Positions 36,176 through 45,563 of a DNA stretch of 64,000 nucleotides are shown in pieces. This DNA is from Tardiphaga robiniae (GTDB lineage Bacteria; Pseudomonadota; Alphaproteobacteria; Rhizobiales; Xanthobacteraceae). Both the position numbers and the translations under genes were made by a program. Location: contig NZ_LVYV01000045.1 of assembly GCF_001618955.1 (NCBI RefSeq), positions 186,001 to 250,000 of the forward strand, read 5' to 3'. Within the stretch, counting starts at the first letter, position 1; each line of letters starts with the position of its first letter. The notes under the pieces are model-generated. The model searched no databases, was not told where the DNA came from, and worked only from the letters and a program-made list of their open reading frames with translations.

Positions 36176-36208
36176 CGGCGTGTGCGGCTGCAGGGCAGCC
36201 ACACGCCG
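36176..36208 (-). terminator. Long stem-loop between chemoreceptor and MBL genes
   Basis: GGCGTGTG and GGCTGC (36177-36191) pair with GCAGCC and CACACGCC (36195-36207) around a 3-base loop, with one small bulge. It lies 15 bp after the chemoreceptor stop and 50 bp before the MBL start. No T-run follows on the minus strand, so it may be a terminator of the rho-dependent or hairpin-only kind. Confidence 0.5.
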
Positions 36209-36223
36209 TTCAGATCATAACAC

Positions 36224-38305
36224 TCAGGCAGCGCGAACGTTGCTGAGGAAGCTGGAGATGCGCTCGGTCAGATCGCTCGAGCGCGCGGAGAGATCGTCGG
36301 CCTTGGCGATCATGCGCAACGCCGCGGCCTCCGCTTCGGACATGGCGGAACTGACCGCGCCGACATTGGACGACACGTCCTTGGTGCCGCTGGCCGCCTG
36401 CTGGGCATTGGCGGCGATCTCGCTGGTGGTCTGGCGCTGCTGGGTCACCGACGCGGAGATGTCGGCGGTCACCGCATCGACCCGACCGATAGTCTCGGCC
36501 ACGCTCTTGATTGCCTGAACCACGGCACGCGTCTCCGCTTCGATGCTGGAAATCTGCGCCGTGATTTCATCAGTCGCCTTGGCAGTTTGGGTCGCCAGGG
36601 CCTTCACTTCACCGGCCACCACGGCAAAGCCCCTGCCCGCATCGCCGGCTCGCGCTGCCTCGATTGTCGCATTGAGCGCCAGAAGATTGGTCTGGCTGGC
36701 AATGTCCTGAATGAACTTGATGATGTTGCCGATGCGCTCGACCGCGTGATCGAGACCGACGATGCGCTTGTCGGCATCGCTGACTTCGCGCACCGCATTG
36801 GCAGCGATCACCGCACAGGCCTCCAGCCGCTCGGCAATCGAGGCCACCGCGACGCTCATTTCCTCGGCGGCACTGGCGATGGTGCTGACGCCGACGGAGG
36901 CCTCCTCGGCGCCGGCCGCCACATTGGTCGCACGCTCCGACGTGCCGGTTGCGAGCCTGGAGCTGGCTTCGGCATCGCGGCGCATCGCATCGCCGGCGGC
37001 GCCCACGCCCTGGATCACCTCGTTACTCGCTGTATCGAATTCCAGCGTCAGCGCCTCGATCCGTGCCGCGCGCGCTTCGCGGGCTTGTTGCTGCGCGCGG
37101 TGCTCGCTTTCAAGACGCGCGGCCTCGATGGCGTTGAGACGAAGGGTCTCCAGCGCCCCGGCCATCTCGCCGATCTCGTCGCGGCGGCCACGCGCAGGTA
37201 CGTCGATCTCGCGGTCGCCCTCGGCAAGGCGCGTGATGGCAGCCGTAATGCCGACCAATGGCTGCACGACGCGGCGAACGAACAACATGGTGACGCCGAT
37301 CACTAGCAACGCCACCAGCGCCATGCCGACGGCGACCAGCGACAGACGCGTCAGCGCACTGCCGCGGGCAGAATCGGCGAGCGAGGTCGCCTGCGCCATT
37401 GCGGCATCGCGGATGCCGAGCGCCGACTGCGCGGGACCGACAAGACGCTTCAATACGTCCTGAAACGATACGCCGTAATCGGTGCCGGCAAGACCCTTGG
37501 CGGTCAGCTCGGCGATGAACTTGTCGGTATCGCCGAAGAATCGGGTCTCCGCGGCCTTCACTGCGGTCGACAAAGCGGGATCCTCGCTTAGTTGCGAAAC
37601 AGTCGCCTGCAGACGGGCCCAGGCGTGGCGAATTTCGCCGGTGGATTCGGAGACTCCCTGGATATCGCCAGTCGTCAGCATCTTGCTGTTACCGGCGGCA
37701 CGCGTGAAGTAGCTGGCGCGGCGTCCGGCGGCATCGCGCATATCCCATGACAGGCGCGCGATCTGGATCAAGCTGCCGACGCTCTCATGCGCCGCTGCGG
37801 CACTGCGCTCGAGTCCGTTCACCACACCGTCGAGCAGCGTGTTGAACTGCAGCATGCGTGGCACGTAGTCCTTGATCAGCGCGGCATCGCGCTGAGCGCG
37901 CGGTAATTTGTAGGCGACGTCGAGCTTGCCATAGATCTCGGCGAGATCGCCGCCGAGCTTGTCGAGGGCAGCGAGGGCCCGGACGCGTTCGGGATAAGTT
38001 GCCGCGGCAACTGCGGTCCTGGCGCCGGTCAGTTCATCGGCGAGTAACTTGCGGGCATTCGCGACCGCAGTCAGCGCGCCGGGATTGGCGACTTCGTCGG
38101 CAATCAGCGCCGCGTTCTGCGGACCACGGCTGACGGCCATCTGTTCGGTCGTGCGCAAGACGCCGGCAGTCGCAGCGGATAGATAGGCGGCCTCGCTGGC
38201 ACTGCGATAATTGCCCCACTCCTGCACGACGAAAACCGTGGCGGCGACAGCGATGATCGCGGCCATCGCAGAGACGCAAAGCATAAACAGGACACGAACG
38301 CGCAT
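36224..38305 (-). CDS. Methyl-accepting chemotaxis protein
   Basis: A 693-residue transmembrane chemoreceptor. TM1 (about 5-28) and TM2 (about 320-345) flank a periplasmic ligand domain of nearly 300 residues, all helical, which is longer than the usual four-helix bundle and could be a double (HBM-like) module. HAMP follows, with [14 protein letters not shown]. The cytoplasmic hairpin tip [20 protein letters not shown] is intact, so it can couple to CheA/CheW. No C-terminal CheR-binding pentapeptide is seen. No che genes are near. Confidence 0.93.
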   Translation of the reverse strand: MRVRVLFMLCVSAMAAIIAVAATVFVVQEWGNYRSASEAAYLSAATAGVLRTTEQMAVSRGPQNAALIADEVANPGALTAVANARKLLADELTGARTAVAAATYPERVRALAALDKLGGDLAEIYGKLDVAYKLPRAQRDAALIKDYVPRMLQFNTLLDGVVNGLERSAAAAHESVGSLIQIARLSWDMRDAAGRRASYFTRAAGNSKMLTTGDIQGVSESTGEIRHAWARLQATVSQLSEDPALSTAVKAAETRFFGDTDKFIAELTAKGLAGTDYGVSFQDVLKRLVGPAQSALGIRDAAMAQATSLADSARGSALTRLSLVAVGMALVALLVIGVTMLFVRRVVQPLVGITAAITRLAEGDREIDVPARGRRDEIGEMAGALETLRLNAIEAARLESEHRAQQQAREARAARIEALTLEFDTASNEVIQGVGAAGDAMRRDAEASSRLATGTSERATNVAAGAEEASVGVSTIASAAEEMSVAVASIAERLEACAVIAANAVREVSDADKRIVGLDHAVERIGNIIKFIQDIASQTNLLALNATIEAARAGDAGRGFAVVAGEVKALATQTAKATDEITAQISSIEAETRAVVQAIKSVAETIGRVDAVTADISASVTQQRQTTSEIAANAQQAASGTKDVSSNVGAVSSAMSEAEAAALRMIAKADDLSARSSDLTERISSFLSNVRAA

Positions 38306-38694
38306 CGATACAAGACCCCTTCTTCCTCAGCTGCGCGCAAAGCTACGGCCTCAAACTTAACGTCTTTAGAAGAAAGGTATTCACATACAACATAGCACCT
38401 ATGAGGAGCTAGCGTCATCAGACATTCATGGGCGCGCCGCCGTCGGCACAGCCTCTTGCCGGCTAGCAGCTCGACGCATCGGCCCGAGCACCGGGCTCGT
38501 GCGTGGATCGATATGATCTTCATCATTTCACAACCACTATCGGCTTCTCGCCGGCAGCGGTCAGGTTCCGTTAACGGAACTCGCTGCATTTAGTGAAAAT
38601 GGATGCGCTCATCGCGTCCGGCGGGGAGACCAATGCAGCCATCGGATCACGAAACCGCACACAGCGGCGTCACACGCACGTGGGACCGGCGGCG
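38306..38694. promoter_or_regulatory. Divergent intergenic region with a 16-bp palindrome
   Basis: This 389-bp gap separates the chemoreceptor and the diguanylate cyclase, which diverge. GTTCCGTTAACGGAAC at 38565-38580 is a perfect 16-bp palindrome 115 bp before the cyclase start and is the best operator candidate. The rest is unremarkable; a 35-codon upstream extension of the cyclase frame (38593-38694) looks non-coding. The AT-rich patch around 38355-38405 may hold promoter elements. Confidence 0.5.
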
Positions 38695-39954
38695 ATGAGC
38701 ACGACGACCATCTTCTGGTTCACGCTCGCCAACTTCCTGTCATCAGGTCTCGTCTGGGCCTATGTCGCACGCTGCTATCCGAACTTCGTCCCGGCCCGCT
38801 ACTGGAGCGCCGCTTCACTGAGCGCGTCGGCCGGCCCTGCTCTCGGCCTGCTGTTTCCCAATCCCGTCGGCCTGCTGTTCGCCGCGCAGATGACAGTTCT
38901 CGCTTTCTGTCTGTCAGGGGTCGGCATCCGCCGCTTTTACGACAGGCCTACATCCTGGATCGCCACCGCTCTGGTGATTTCCGCGAGCCTGGCCGGCTTC
39001 CTGTTCTTCAGACTGGGCATCGACGAATATGCGATGCGCGTTGTCGTCTACTCGCTGAGCCAGGGCGTTCCCGTGGCGCTGACGCTACCGCTGCTATTGT
39101 CGCGTGATCATCGGCGCAGCAATCACGGCGCACGGATGGCCGGCTACCTCTCGATTCTCTTGCTGGTTGCTTTTGCCTGCCGCGCGATCGCCGCGCTGCT
39201 ACATCTGGGCGATGGCGAGCCGACCATAGTGACCGTCGATGCGGTACAGGCAGGCTTCATGCTGGTGGCGGCATTCCTCGCCATGACATGGAATTACGGA
39301 CTGCTGATGATGGCGATCGACCGCCTGCGCGGCGACGCAGCCGAACTGGCGCTGATCGACGATCTGACCGGCGCCGGCAATCGCCGCCGCCTGTTGCAGC
39401 GGATGGACGAGGAATGTGCGATGGCGCGGCGGACCGCACGGCCATACGCACTGCTGGCGATCGACCTCGACGGCTTCAAGGCGGTCAATGATGGCTTCGG
39501 TCACAGCGCCGGCGATGACTGCCTGAGGCAATTCGCCCAAGCGGCGCAAGATCAGTTGCGCCCCGGCGATACGCTGGCCCGATGCGGCGGCGACGAGTTC
39601 TGCATCGTGTTGCCCGACACCGACCTGCAGCAGGCCGGCGATATCGCGCGGCGTGTGCTGGCGGCCTGCCCGCGACAATTTGGCAATGCCGGACACACAG
39701 TGAGGACCCTATCCGCCTCCATCGGCGTCGCGCAGTGGTCCCCCGACCTCATCGCTTCCCCCGAACGATTGATGGCGGCTGCCGATCACGCCCTGTATCA
39801 GGCCAAACACAGCGGCAAGAACCGGGTCGTGCTCTATGAGCCCGCACCACCGCTGGCACCGATCTTCGATGACGAGATCGGAAGCGCTCCATTGCCGGCA
39901 CCGCATGCCCTCACTGCAATGACCGGGCCGGATCACCACCATTCCGGCTTTTGA
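38695..39954 (+). CDS. Membrane-bound diguanylate cyclase (GGDEF)
   Basis: A 419-residue protein. About six to seven membrane helices (residues 4-210) form an unnamed sensor module resembling those of stand-alone GGDEF proteins. A GGDEF domain (about 225-385) follows with LTGAGNRRR, the intact GGDEF in RCGGDEFCIVL, and an inhibitory I-site RxxD (RPGD) exactly five residues before it. So it should make c-di-GMP from two GTP and be product-inhibited. Start ATG 38695 is chosen because it precedes the first membrane helix (MSTTTIFWFTLA). No EAL domain is present. Confidence 0.93.
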   Translation: MSTTTIFWFTLANFLSSGLVWAYVARCYPNFVPARYWSAASLSASAGPALGLLFPNPVGLLFAAQMTVLAFCLSGVGIRRFYDRPTSWIATALVISASLAGFLFFRLGIDEYAMRVVVYSLSQGVPVALTLPLLLSRDHRRSNHGARMAGYLSILLLVAFACRAIAALLHLGDGEPTIVTVDAVQAGFMLVAAFLAMTWNYGLLMMAIDRLRGDAAELALIDDLTGAGNRRRLLQRMDEECAMARRTARPYALLAIDLDGFKAVNDGFGHSAGDDCLRQFAQAAQDQLRPGDTLARCGGDEFCIVLPDTDLQQAGDIARRVLAACPRQFGNAGHTVRTLSASIGVAQWSPDLIASPERLMAAADHALYQAKHSGKNRVVLYEPAPPLAPIFDDEIGSAPLPAPHALTAMTGPDHHHSGF

Positions 39955-40087
39955 GACCTGCGGCGCAATGATGAATTGCGCGTGACCGCCTTCACAAATA
40001 ACGCGTATTTCGCCCTCAAAATGCTAAGCAGCTTCCCCAATGACACGTGGCTTTCTGACTCGGCCTTTTCCAAAGGATAATTTGCCC

Positions 40088-40870
40088 ATGCCTTCGTTCC
40101 GTTTTCTCGCCTCCGCCGGCCCGGCCCTGGCTTTGGCCCTCGCGCTGTGTGGCGCGCCCGCGGTCGCATCGGCGCAGACATTCAATGACGCCCAGCGCGG
40201 CGAGATCCAGAAGATCATCAAGGACTACCTGATCACCCATCCGGAAATCCTCGAAGAGGTCTCAGCCGAGCTCACCAAGCGTCAGGCCCAGGCCGAAGCC
40301 GAGAAGCATCAGGCTGCAATCGCTGCGAATGCTAACACGATCTTCAATTCGCCGCGCGGTGTCGTCGTCGGCAACAAGGACGGCGACGTCACCTTCGTCG
40401 AGTTCTTCGATTACAATTGCGGCTACTGCAAGCGCGCCATGGACGACATGGTCGGCATCATGAAGAACGATCCGAAGCTCAAGGTCGTGCTGAAGGAATT
40501 CCCTGTGCTCGGGCCCGGCTCGGTTGAAGCCGCCCAGGTCGCTGTCGCCGTGCGCATGCAGGACCCGACCGGCAAGAAGTATCTCGACTTTCACCAGAAG
40601 CTGCTGAGCGGCCGCGGCCAGGCCGACAAGGCCCGCGCCTTGGCAGCGGCCAAGGAAGCAGGTCTCGACGTCGTCAGACTGGAAAAGGACATGGCCAGCC
40701 CGGAAGTGCGCGCGACCATCGAAGAGAACTTCAAGCTCGCGGAATCCATGGGCATGAACGGCACGCCGAGCTACGTCATCGGCAAGCAGGTGATCATCGG
40801 TGCCGTCGGCGCAGACGCGCTGAAGGAGAAGATCAACCAGGCCCGCTGCGGCAAGGCGCTCTGTTCGTAA
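40088..40870 (+). CDS. DsbA-family thiol:disulphide protein
   Basis: A 260-residue periplasmic oxidoreductase. The signal ends AVASAQT. A helical N-terminal segment (about 30-75, DYLITHPEILEEVSAEL) is like the trimerisation or ScsC/Com1-type stalk. The thioredoxin domain has the active site CGYC (in DYNCGYCKR) and a cis-Pro loop GTPSYVIG. Because of the N-terminal stalk it may be a trimeric isomerase or copper-response protein as in ScsC. Start at 40088 excludes a non-secretory leader. A perfect terminator follows. Confidence 0.92.
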   Translation: MPSFRFLASAGPALALALALCGAPAVASAQTFNDAQRGEIQKIIKDYLITHPEILEEVSAELTKRQAQAEAEKHQAAIAANANTIFNSPRGVVVGNKDGDVTFVEFFDYNCGYCKRAMDDMVGIMKNDPKLKVVLKEFPVLGPGSVEAAQVAVAVRMQDPTGKKYLDFHQKLLSGRGQADKARALAAAKEAGLDVVRLEKDMASPEVRATIEENFKLAESMGMNGTPSYVIGKQVIIGAVGADALKEKINQARCGKALCS

Positions 40871-40937
40871 TCCCGGACACCGGCAGGGTGATTCATACCG
40901 TCGCCCGCGCCGACACAAACATCTCGGAAATATGACA

Positions 40938-40965
40938 AACCGGCTGCATCGCAGCCGGTTTTTTA
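40938..40965 (+). terminator. Rho-independent terminator after the DsbA-like gene
   Basis: AACCGGCTGC (40938-40947), loop ATC and GCAGCCGGTT (40951-40960) are followed by TTTT (a run of six T overall). It is 67 bp after the DsbA-like stop. Confidence 0.92.
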
Positions 40966-41067
40966 TTTATCTTACGGTAGCGGTCAAAGCCGCTGAGCGC
41001 CATCTGTGATAGCGTAACCTATCCCCAACGGTAAAAGGATGCAGCGGACACCCCGCCTAAGTTCCCA

Positions 41068-41976
41068 ATGTTGACCGATACCAAACAGGAGCAGCGGCTC
41101 CTGAAGATTTCGATTTACGTCACGCTTCTCATTTCATTTGCCAGCATCGCTTTCGGGCTCGCCATCAGTTCGCGCGCCATCGCCTTCGACGGTTTTTACA
41201 CGTTGATCGACGCAGCCATGACCGGCGTTGCATTGCTGACCGCACGACTGATCAGCAGAGGCGAAGACGACCGCTTCCAGTATGGCTACTGGCACCTTGA
41301 ACCGATCCTCGCGCTGATCAACGGCACGGTGCTCAGCTTCGCCTGCGCCTATGCCTTCATCGACGGCCTTAACGGACTGATCACCGGCGGGCGCGCCATC
41401 GAATTCGGCCCCGGCGCGATCTTCGCTGCGGTGGCGGGCGCGATCAGCTTCGGCATGAGCATCTATATCCGCCGCTCGGCCGGCGAACACGGCTCGCAAC
41501 TGCTCGACATCGATGCCCGTGCCTGGCTGATGGGCGGCGTACTCAGTCTGGCGGTCTGCATCAGCTTCCTGCTCGGAGCGGTGATGGCGAAGACTCCGGC
41601 AGCGGCCTATGCGCCGCTGGTCGATCCGCTGATCCTGCTGGTGGTTGCGATCTGCCTGCTGCCGTTTCCGCTTTCGACTATCTGGAATGCCGGCCGTGAC
41701 ATCCTGCAGGTCGCGCCGAGCGATCTCGACGAAGAGGTTCGCGAACTCGCGCAATCGATCGCGCACAAGCATGGCTTCAGCGACTACAGCTCGCACGTGA
41801 TGCGCTCCGGCCGCCAGCAATTCATCGAGATCGGGCTGGTCGCGCCGTCAGGCGAGATCAGCAAGAGTTTCGCCGAACTCGATGCTATCCGTGCCGAGAT
41901 TGCTCTAGCCATGGGCGGGCTCAGCCCGGGCTACTGGTTGACGGTGGATTTCACCGCCGACAAACGCTGGGTGTAA
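41068..41976 (+). CDS. Cation diffusion facilitator (CDF) transporter
   Basis: A 302-residue inner-membrane exporter, usually for Zn, Fe, Mn or Co in exchange for protons. Six membrane helices are seen, with the metal site D-x3-D in helix 2 (DGFYTLIDAA) and a second in helix 5 (LLDIDARAWLMG). The cytoplasmic C-terminal ferredoxin-like domain begins around DLDEEVRELAQ. The helix-2 site having Asp in place of His would favour Fe/Mn or Cd over strict Zn, following what is known of CDF subclasses, but this is inference. Confidence 0.9.
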   Translation: MLTDTKQEQRLLKISIYVTLLISFASIAFGLAISSRAIAFDGFYTLIDAAMTGVALLTARLISRGEDDRFQYGYWHLEPILALINGTVLSFACAYAFIDGLNGLITGGRAIEFGPGAIFAAVAGAISFGMSIYIRRSAGEHGSQLLDIDARAWLMGGVLSLAVCISFLLGAVMAKTPAAAYAPLVDPLILLVVAICLLPFPLSTIWNAGRDILQVAPSDLDEEVRELAQSIAHKHGFSDYSSHVMRSGRQQFIEIGLVAPSGEISKSFAELDAIRAEIALAMGGLSPGYWLTVDFTADKRWV

Positions 41977-41977
41977 A

Positions 41978-44002
41978 TTACGCCCGCCCCTTGCGCTTGG
42001 TACGCCAGACAATGCCGACGGCGAGTAGCAACGCGAGCACCGCGCCCAGCGTGATCGCGCCGGCGCGGAGCCGGCCGCCGGGACGATCGATGTAGAGCGA
42101 TCGCAGCGATGGCGCCTCACCGTCGCGCGCAAGACGAAATGCCACAACGCTGTCGCCGATCGAGGTGCCGGATTCTGAATGGCCACCGGCAGCGATGACC
42201 ACGTACTGCTCTCCACCGATGGCGTAAGTCATGGGATTGGCGATGCCCGGCACCGGCAGCCGCCCCTGCCAGAGTTCAGAGCCGGTCTTCGCATCATATG
42301 CACGCAGGTAGGCATCCATCGCGCCGGTGAAGATCACGCCGCCGCGCGTCGCCAGCAAGCCGTTGACCAGCGGCGTACCGGTGGCCAGTGCGAGACCCAA
42401 TGGCGCGATGTCCTCGGTGGTGCCGACTTTCGACTCCCACAGCACTTTGCCGGCCTTGAGGTCCACAGCAACCATAGCGCCCCAGGGCGGCTTGTTGCAG
42501 GGCATGCCGAGCGGCGACGTCACGAGCGCCCGCCTCATGGCAAAAGGCGCGCCGCGCTGCGCGCCAAAATCGGTACCGGCCGGCGGCTTGTAGTTCTGCG
42601 CCTTGGCGCGCGGGATCAGCGTGACCCGATGCACCGCGCGGCTCGTATTGGCATAGAGCACCTGCCGGACGGGATCGAAGGCAACACCGCCCCAGTTGAC
42701 GCCGCCGCCGGTCATCGGAAACAGCAGCGTGCCGGCCCCCGTGGCAGGTGGCGTGTAGAGGCCTTCGTTGCGTCCACTCGCCAGTTCATCCCGGCACTTG
42801 CCGCGATCCCAGAATGTCACGCCGAACGCCTCATCCGGGATTACCCGCTGCGGCACCAGTGTCGGAAGATGCGTCGGAAATGGCTGCGTCGGCGACAGCG
42901 CTTCGCCCTCGACGCCGCCTTGCGGAACAACTCTCTCCTCCACCGGCCAGATCGGTTGCCCGGTCGCACGATCCAGCACGAACAGGAAGCCCTGCTTGGT
43001 AGCCTGGATGACGACGTCGCGCGGACCGCTTGCAAGATCGATGCGGGCAAGCGTCGGCTGCGCCGGCACGTCGTAGTCCCAGACATCGTGATGCACGGTC
43101 TGGAACGACCAGACCATCTCGCCGGTGCCGATCTTCAGCGCAACAACCGAATTGGCATACACATTGTTGCCGGGCCGCTTGCCGCCCCAAAAATCGGGAC
43201 TCGGCGAAGACGTCGGCAAGAACAGCAATCCGCGTTCGTCATCCACCGACATCGGCGCCCAGACATTGGCGTGGCCGGCTTCGATACCGTCATGGACCAG
43301 CGGATCCCACGACCATCGCGGCGCGCCACTGCGCACATCGAAAGCGCGGACGGTCCCCTTGGGCGCGCTCACACGCCGATTGTCGGCGAGTGCAGAACCG
43401 ACCACGACGACGTCGCGCCCGACCACCGGCGGCGATGTGATCTGAAATTCACCGGGGCCATCAAGCGGCATTCCCGGGTCGAGCTTGACCTCACCCTGCG
43501 CGCCGAAGTCGGCACATGGCAGTCCGGTCGCAGCATCCAGCGCAACGATACGGGCATCGTTGGTGCCCATGAAGATGCGGCTGCGACAGGTCGCGCCGGA
43601 TGTTGCGCGATCATCACGCCAATAGGTCACGCCGCGGCAAACCCAGCGGTTGGCGGGGCGCACATCTGGCGCGACCCGCGGATCGAACCGCCACTTCTGC
43701 CGGCCGCTGGCGGGATCGAGCGCGATTACCTCGTTGAACGGCGTGCAGAAGATCAGGCTGTCTTCAACGAACAACGGCGTCGCTTCGAACTTGGTGCGCG
43801 CCATCTGCGCAGGTGTGCGACGCAGGAGATCGCCGGTCTGGAAGCGCCAAGCCTCGATCAGACGGCCAGTGTTGTCAGGGTTGATCTGGTCCAGCGGCGT
43901 AAAGCGTGAGCCGCCACGGTCGGCGCCCCAATGCTCCCATCCAAGAGCAGGTGCTACCGACAGGGCTATGAGCGCCAGGATCCCTCCAATCCAGTTCCTC
44001 AT
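41978..44002 (-). CDS. PQQ-dependent dehydrogenase (quinoprotein glucose/alcohol dehydrogenase-like)
   Basis: A 674-residue periplasmic quinoprotein. I start at 44002 (MRNWIGGILALIALSVAP, signal or anchor), because the upstream frame is low in sense. Beta-propeller blades with repeated tryptophan-docking patterns (DPASGRQKWRFDP, RSGAPRWSWDPL, KAGKVLWESKV, KTGSELWQGRL) cover the length. A C-terminal membrane helix (GAITLGAVLALLLAVGIVW) anchors it, the reverse of the usual mGDH N-terminal five-helix anchor. It probably oxidises a sugar or alcohol and passes electrons to ubiquinone. No PQQ synthesis genes are in the window. Several other-frame ORFs here are shadows. Confidence 0.88.
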   Translation of the reverse strand: MRNWIGGILALIALSVAPALGWEHWGADRGGSRFTPLDQINPDNTGRLIEAWRFQTGDLLRRTPAQMARTKFEATPLFVEDSLIFCTPFNEVIALDPASGRQKWRFDPRVAPDVRPANRWVCRGVTYWRDDRATSGATCRSRIFMGTNDARIVALDAATGLPCADFGAQGEVKLDPGMPLDGPGEFQITSPPVVGRDVVVVGSALADNRRVSAPKGTVRAFDVRSGAPRWSWDPLVHDGIEAGHANVWAPMSVDDERGLLFLPTSSPSPDFWGGKRPGNNVYANSVVALKIGTGEMVWSFQTVHHDVWDYDVPAQPTLARIDLASGPRDVVIQATKQGFLFVLDRATGQPIWPVEERVVPQGGVEGEALSPTQPFPTHLPTLVPQRVIPDEAFGVTFWDRGKCRDELASGRNEGLYTPPATGAGTLLFPMTGGGVNWGGVAFDPVRQVLYANTSRAVHRVTLIPRAKAQNYKPPAGTDFGAQRGAPFAMRRALVTSPLGMPCNKPPWGAMVAVDLKAGKVLWESKVGTTEDIAPLGLALATGTPLVNGLLATRGGVIFTGAMDAYLRAYDAKTGSELWQGRLPVPGIANPMTYAIGGEQYVVIAAGGHSESGTSIGDSVVAFRLARDGEAPSLRSLYIDRPGGRLRAGAITLGAVLALLLAVGIVWRTKRKGRA

Positions 44003-44101
44003 CGAAGCACAGCTCCGCAAATCCCGACTGACATGACCTGATGTTAGTCGTTGAGCCCGCCCTGTCCATGTCGCACGCATAGTATCGAACGCATAGTGAA
44101 A

Positions 44102-44126
44102 AGGCCGGCTGCGTAACAGCCGGCCT
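44102..44126 (-). terminator. Stem-loop terminator serving the minus-strand small ORF
   Basis: AGGCCGGCTG (44102-44111) pairs with CAGCCGGCCT (44117-44126) across a 5-base loop. On the minus strand TTTT follows. It sits 31 bp after the stop of a 49-residue ORF and upstream of the PQQ dehydrogenase. Confidence 0.75.
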
Positions 44127-44156
44127 CTTTGAAACCTGAAAATGTTATAACGATAG

Positions 44157-44306
44157 TTACGCGATGTCCTCGACTGCCGTCTCGCCGTCATCCGGGCGCT
44201 GCTCAAAGCGCGACAGCTTGTTTGCTGTATTCTCCAGCACGCCGGCGACAAAATCGGACACTGAATTCTCGATCGGCGCCGCATCCGCGATCTTCTGAAC
44301 GATCAT
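44157..44306 (-). CDS. Small protein (49 aa), unrecognised
   Basis: An ORF of 49 codons beginning MIVQKIADAAPIENS and ending DGETAVEDIA, with a helical look and acidic tail. It ends just before a convincing terminator (44102-44126). A GTG two codons earlier (44312) is an alternative start; neither has a strong Shine-Dalgarno. I do not recognise a family. It lies in a 456-bp gap between PQQ dehydrogenase and the DUF6894 gene with no other gene. Confidence 0.4.
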   Translation of the reverse strand: MIVQKIADAAPIENSVSDFVAGVLENTANKLSRFEQRPDDGETAVEDIA

Positions 44307-44458
44307 CTCCACAAAGGCTGGTATTGCATTTTCCTTATTCGATGGTGCAATGCACGTGCTGCCATTTCGTTCCGGCTGAGACCTTCTTCATTCCATTTCC
44401 GACTTAGGAACATCCCCAACGGTGGTGGATTGCCCTTTTTGGAGGAGGAGAAAGAGCA

Positions 44459-44665
44459 ATGCCAAAATATCATTTCGAGATTGTCGATGGTTTCCGGCTT
44501 GAGGACCCCGTAGGTCTGGACTGTAGCGACGACACGCAGGCCAAGGATGTGGCCAAGAATATTGCTCATCAAATCGCGGTTGATATAGCAGGCGACCGTG
44601 ACCGGAAGGTCGTTGTCATCGATGACAACGGCGATGAAGTCTACAAGACGAAGGTCAAGCCCTGA
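44459..44665 (+). CDS. DUF6894 family small protein
   Basis: A 68-residue cytoplasmic protein starting MPKYHFEIVDGFRLEDPVG, typical of the short DUF6894 proteins that occur in many copies in Bradyrhizobium and Methylobacterium. The pattern is F-x-hydrophobic strand, D-P-x-G-L, helix with A-x-D-V-A-K and a final strand VVVIDDNGDEVYK. A GGAGGAGGAGAAAGAG Shine-Dalgarno run precedes the ATG. The role is unknown; members are often stress-induced. The DUF1236 gene is 109 bp downstream on the same strand. Confidence 0.8.
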   Translation: MPKYHFEIVDGFRLEDPVGLDCSDDTQAKDVAKNIAHQIAVDIAGDRDRKVVVIDDNGDEVYKTKVKP

Positions 44666-44773
44666 CGCGGCGTGACGTATGCTCATAACAAAAGCAATGG
44701 AACTACATTTCTCAGGAACATCCCTCCACCAGTGTCGTTGTACGGCGGGCAATGCATCGCGAGGAGAACCAAG

Positions 44774-45511
44774 ATGAACAACCGTTTATTGATGAGCGTC
44801 GCCGCCGCTGCACTGATTGCAGGTTCGGGTTTCGCTAGCGCGCAAAATCCCGGCGGCGCAGGAGCCGCAACGTCGGGTGGTGGCGCCGGAGGTGCCGGAA
44901 TGACCCGTGAAGCACCGGCGGGCGGTGCTGCGCGTAGCGGCGCAACGAGTGCGCCCGCAGGCGGTGCCTCTGCGGACCGCGCTGCGCCGACGGAACGCAG
45001 TGCGCCTGTCAACAAGGACGAAGCGACCGACACCACCAACAAGTCCGAGCAGAAGCCGGCGGTGAAGTCTACACAGTCCGACGACAAGATGCAGCGTGAC
45101 GACAAGCGTGCGACCGACTCGACCCGCGACAACGAAAAGGCCGGCAAGGACATGAAGGCCGATTCCAAGTCGACCGATTCCAAGTCGGGTGCCGACACCA
45201 AGTCGACATCGACGGAGACCAAGTCAACCACCACCACCGGTCAGGCCGGCGCGGGCGCCAAGCTCACCACCGAGCAGCGCACCAAGGTCACCACGGTCAT
45301 CAAGCAGCAGAACATCCAGCCGGTGACCAATGTGAACTTCTCGATCTCGGTCGGCACCCGCGTGCCGCGTGAAGTTCGCTTCCACCCGCTTCCGGCCGAG
45401 ATCATCACCGTCTATCCGGATTGGCGCGGCTATGAGTTCTTCCTGGTTCGCAACGAGATTATCGTCGTGAACCCGCGGACACTCGAGATCGTCGCAGTCC
45501 TCGATGCCTAA
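44774..45511 (+). CDS. DUF1236 domain periplasmic protein with Ala/Ser/Lys-rich linker
   Basis: A 245-residue exported protein. The signal (MNNRLLMSVAAAALIAGSGF) ends at ASAQ. Residues about 22-160 are low-complexity: Gly/Ala-rich, then a charged region of DK/STDSKSG type repeats. The C-terminal 80 residues form the DUF1236 domain (LTTEQRTKVTTVIKQQ and VPREVRFHPLPAEI). DUF1236 is common in rhizobia; the role is not known. The AGGAG Shine-Dalgarno lies 8 bases upstream. Confidence 0.85.
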   Translation: MNNRLLMSVAAAALIAGSGFASAQNPGGAGAATSGGGAGGAGMTREAPAGGAARSGATSAPAGGASADRAAPTERSAPVNKDEATDTTNKSEQKPAVKSTQSDDKMQRDDKRATDSTRDNEKAGKDMKADSKSTDSKSGADTKSTSTETKSTTTTGQAGAGAKLTTEQRTKVTTVIKQQNIQPVTNVNFSISVGTRVPREVRFHPLPAEIITVYPDWRGYEFFLVRNEIIVVNPRTLEIVAVLDA

Positions 45512-45534
45512 GGCGGCGCATCTGATGTGACACC

Positions 45535-45563
45535 CGGGCGGGCTCGAAAGGGTCCGCCCGTTT
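45535..45563 (+). terminator. Possible terminator after the DUF1236 gene
   Basis: CGGGCGG (45535-45541) pairs with CCGCCCG (45554-45560); TTT follows. The remaining 240 bp to aroQ hold a TTAACCTTGGTTAA near-palindrome (45627-45640) and no gene I can support. Confidence 0.6.

Noticed and set aside
42179-43909. 576-residue plus-strand ORF over the PQQ dehydrogenase
   Set aside because: It is antisense to a beta-propeller gene with clear motifs; composition is Arg/His-rich noise.
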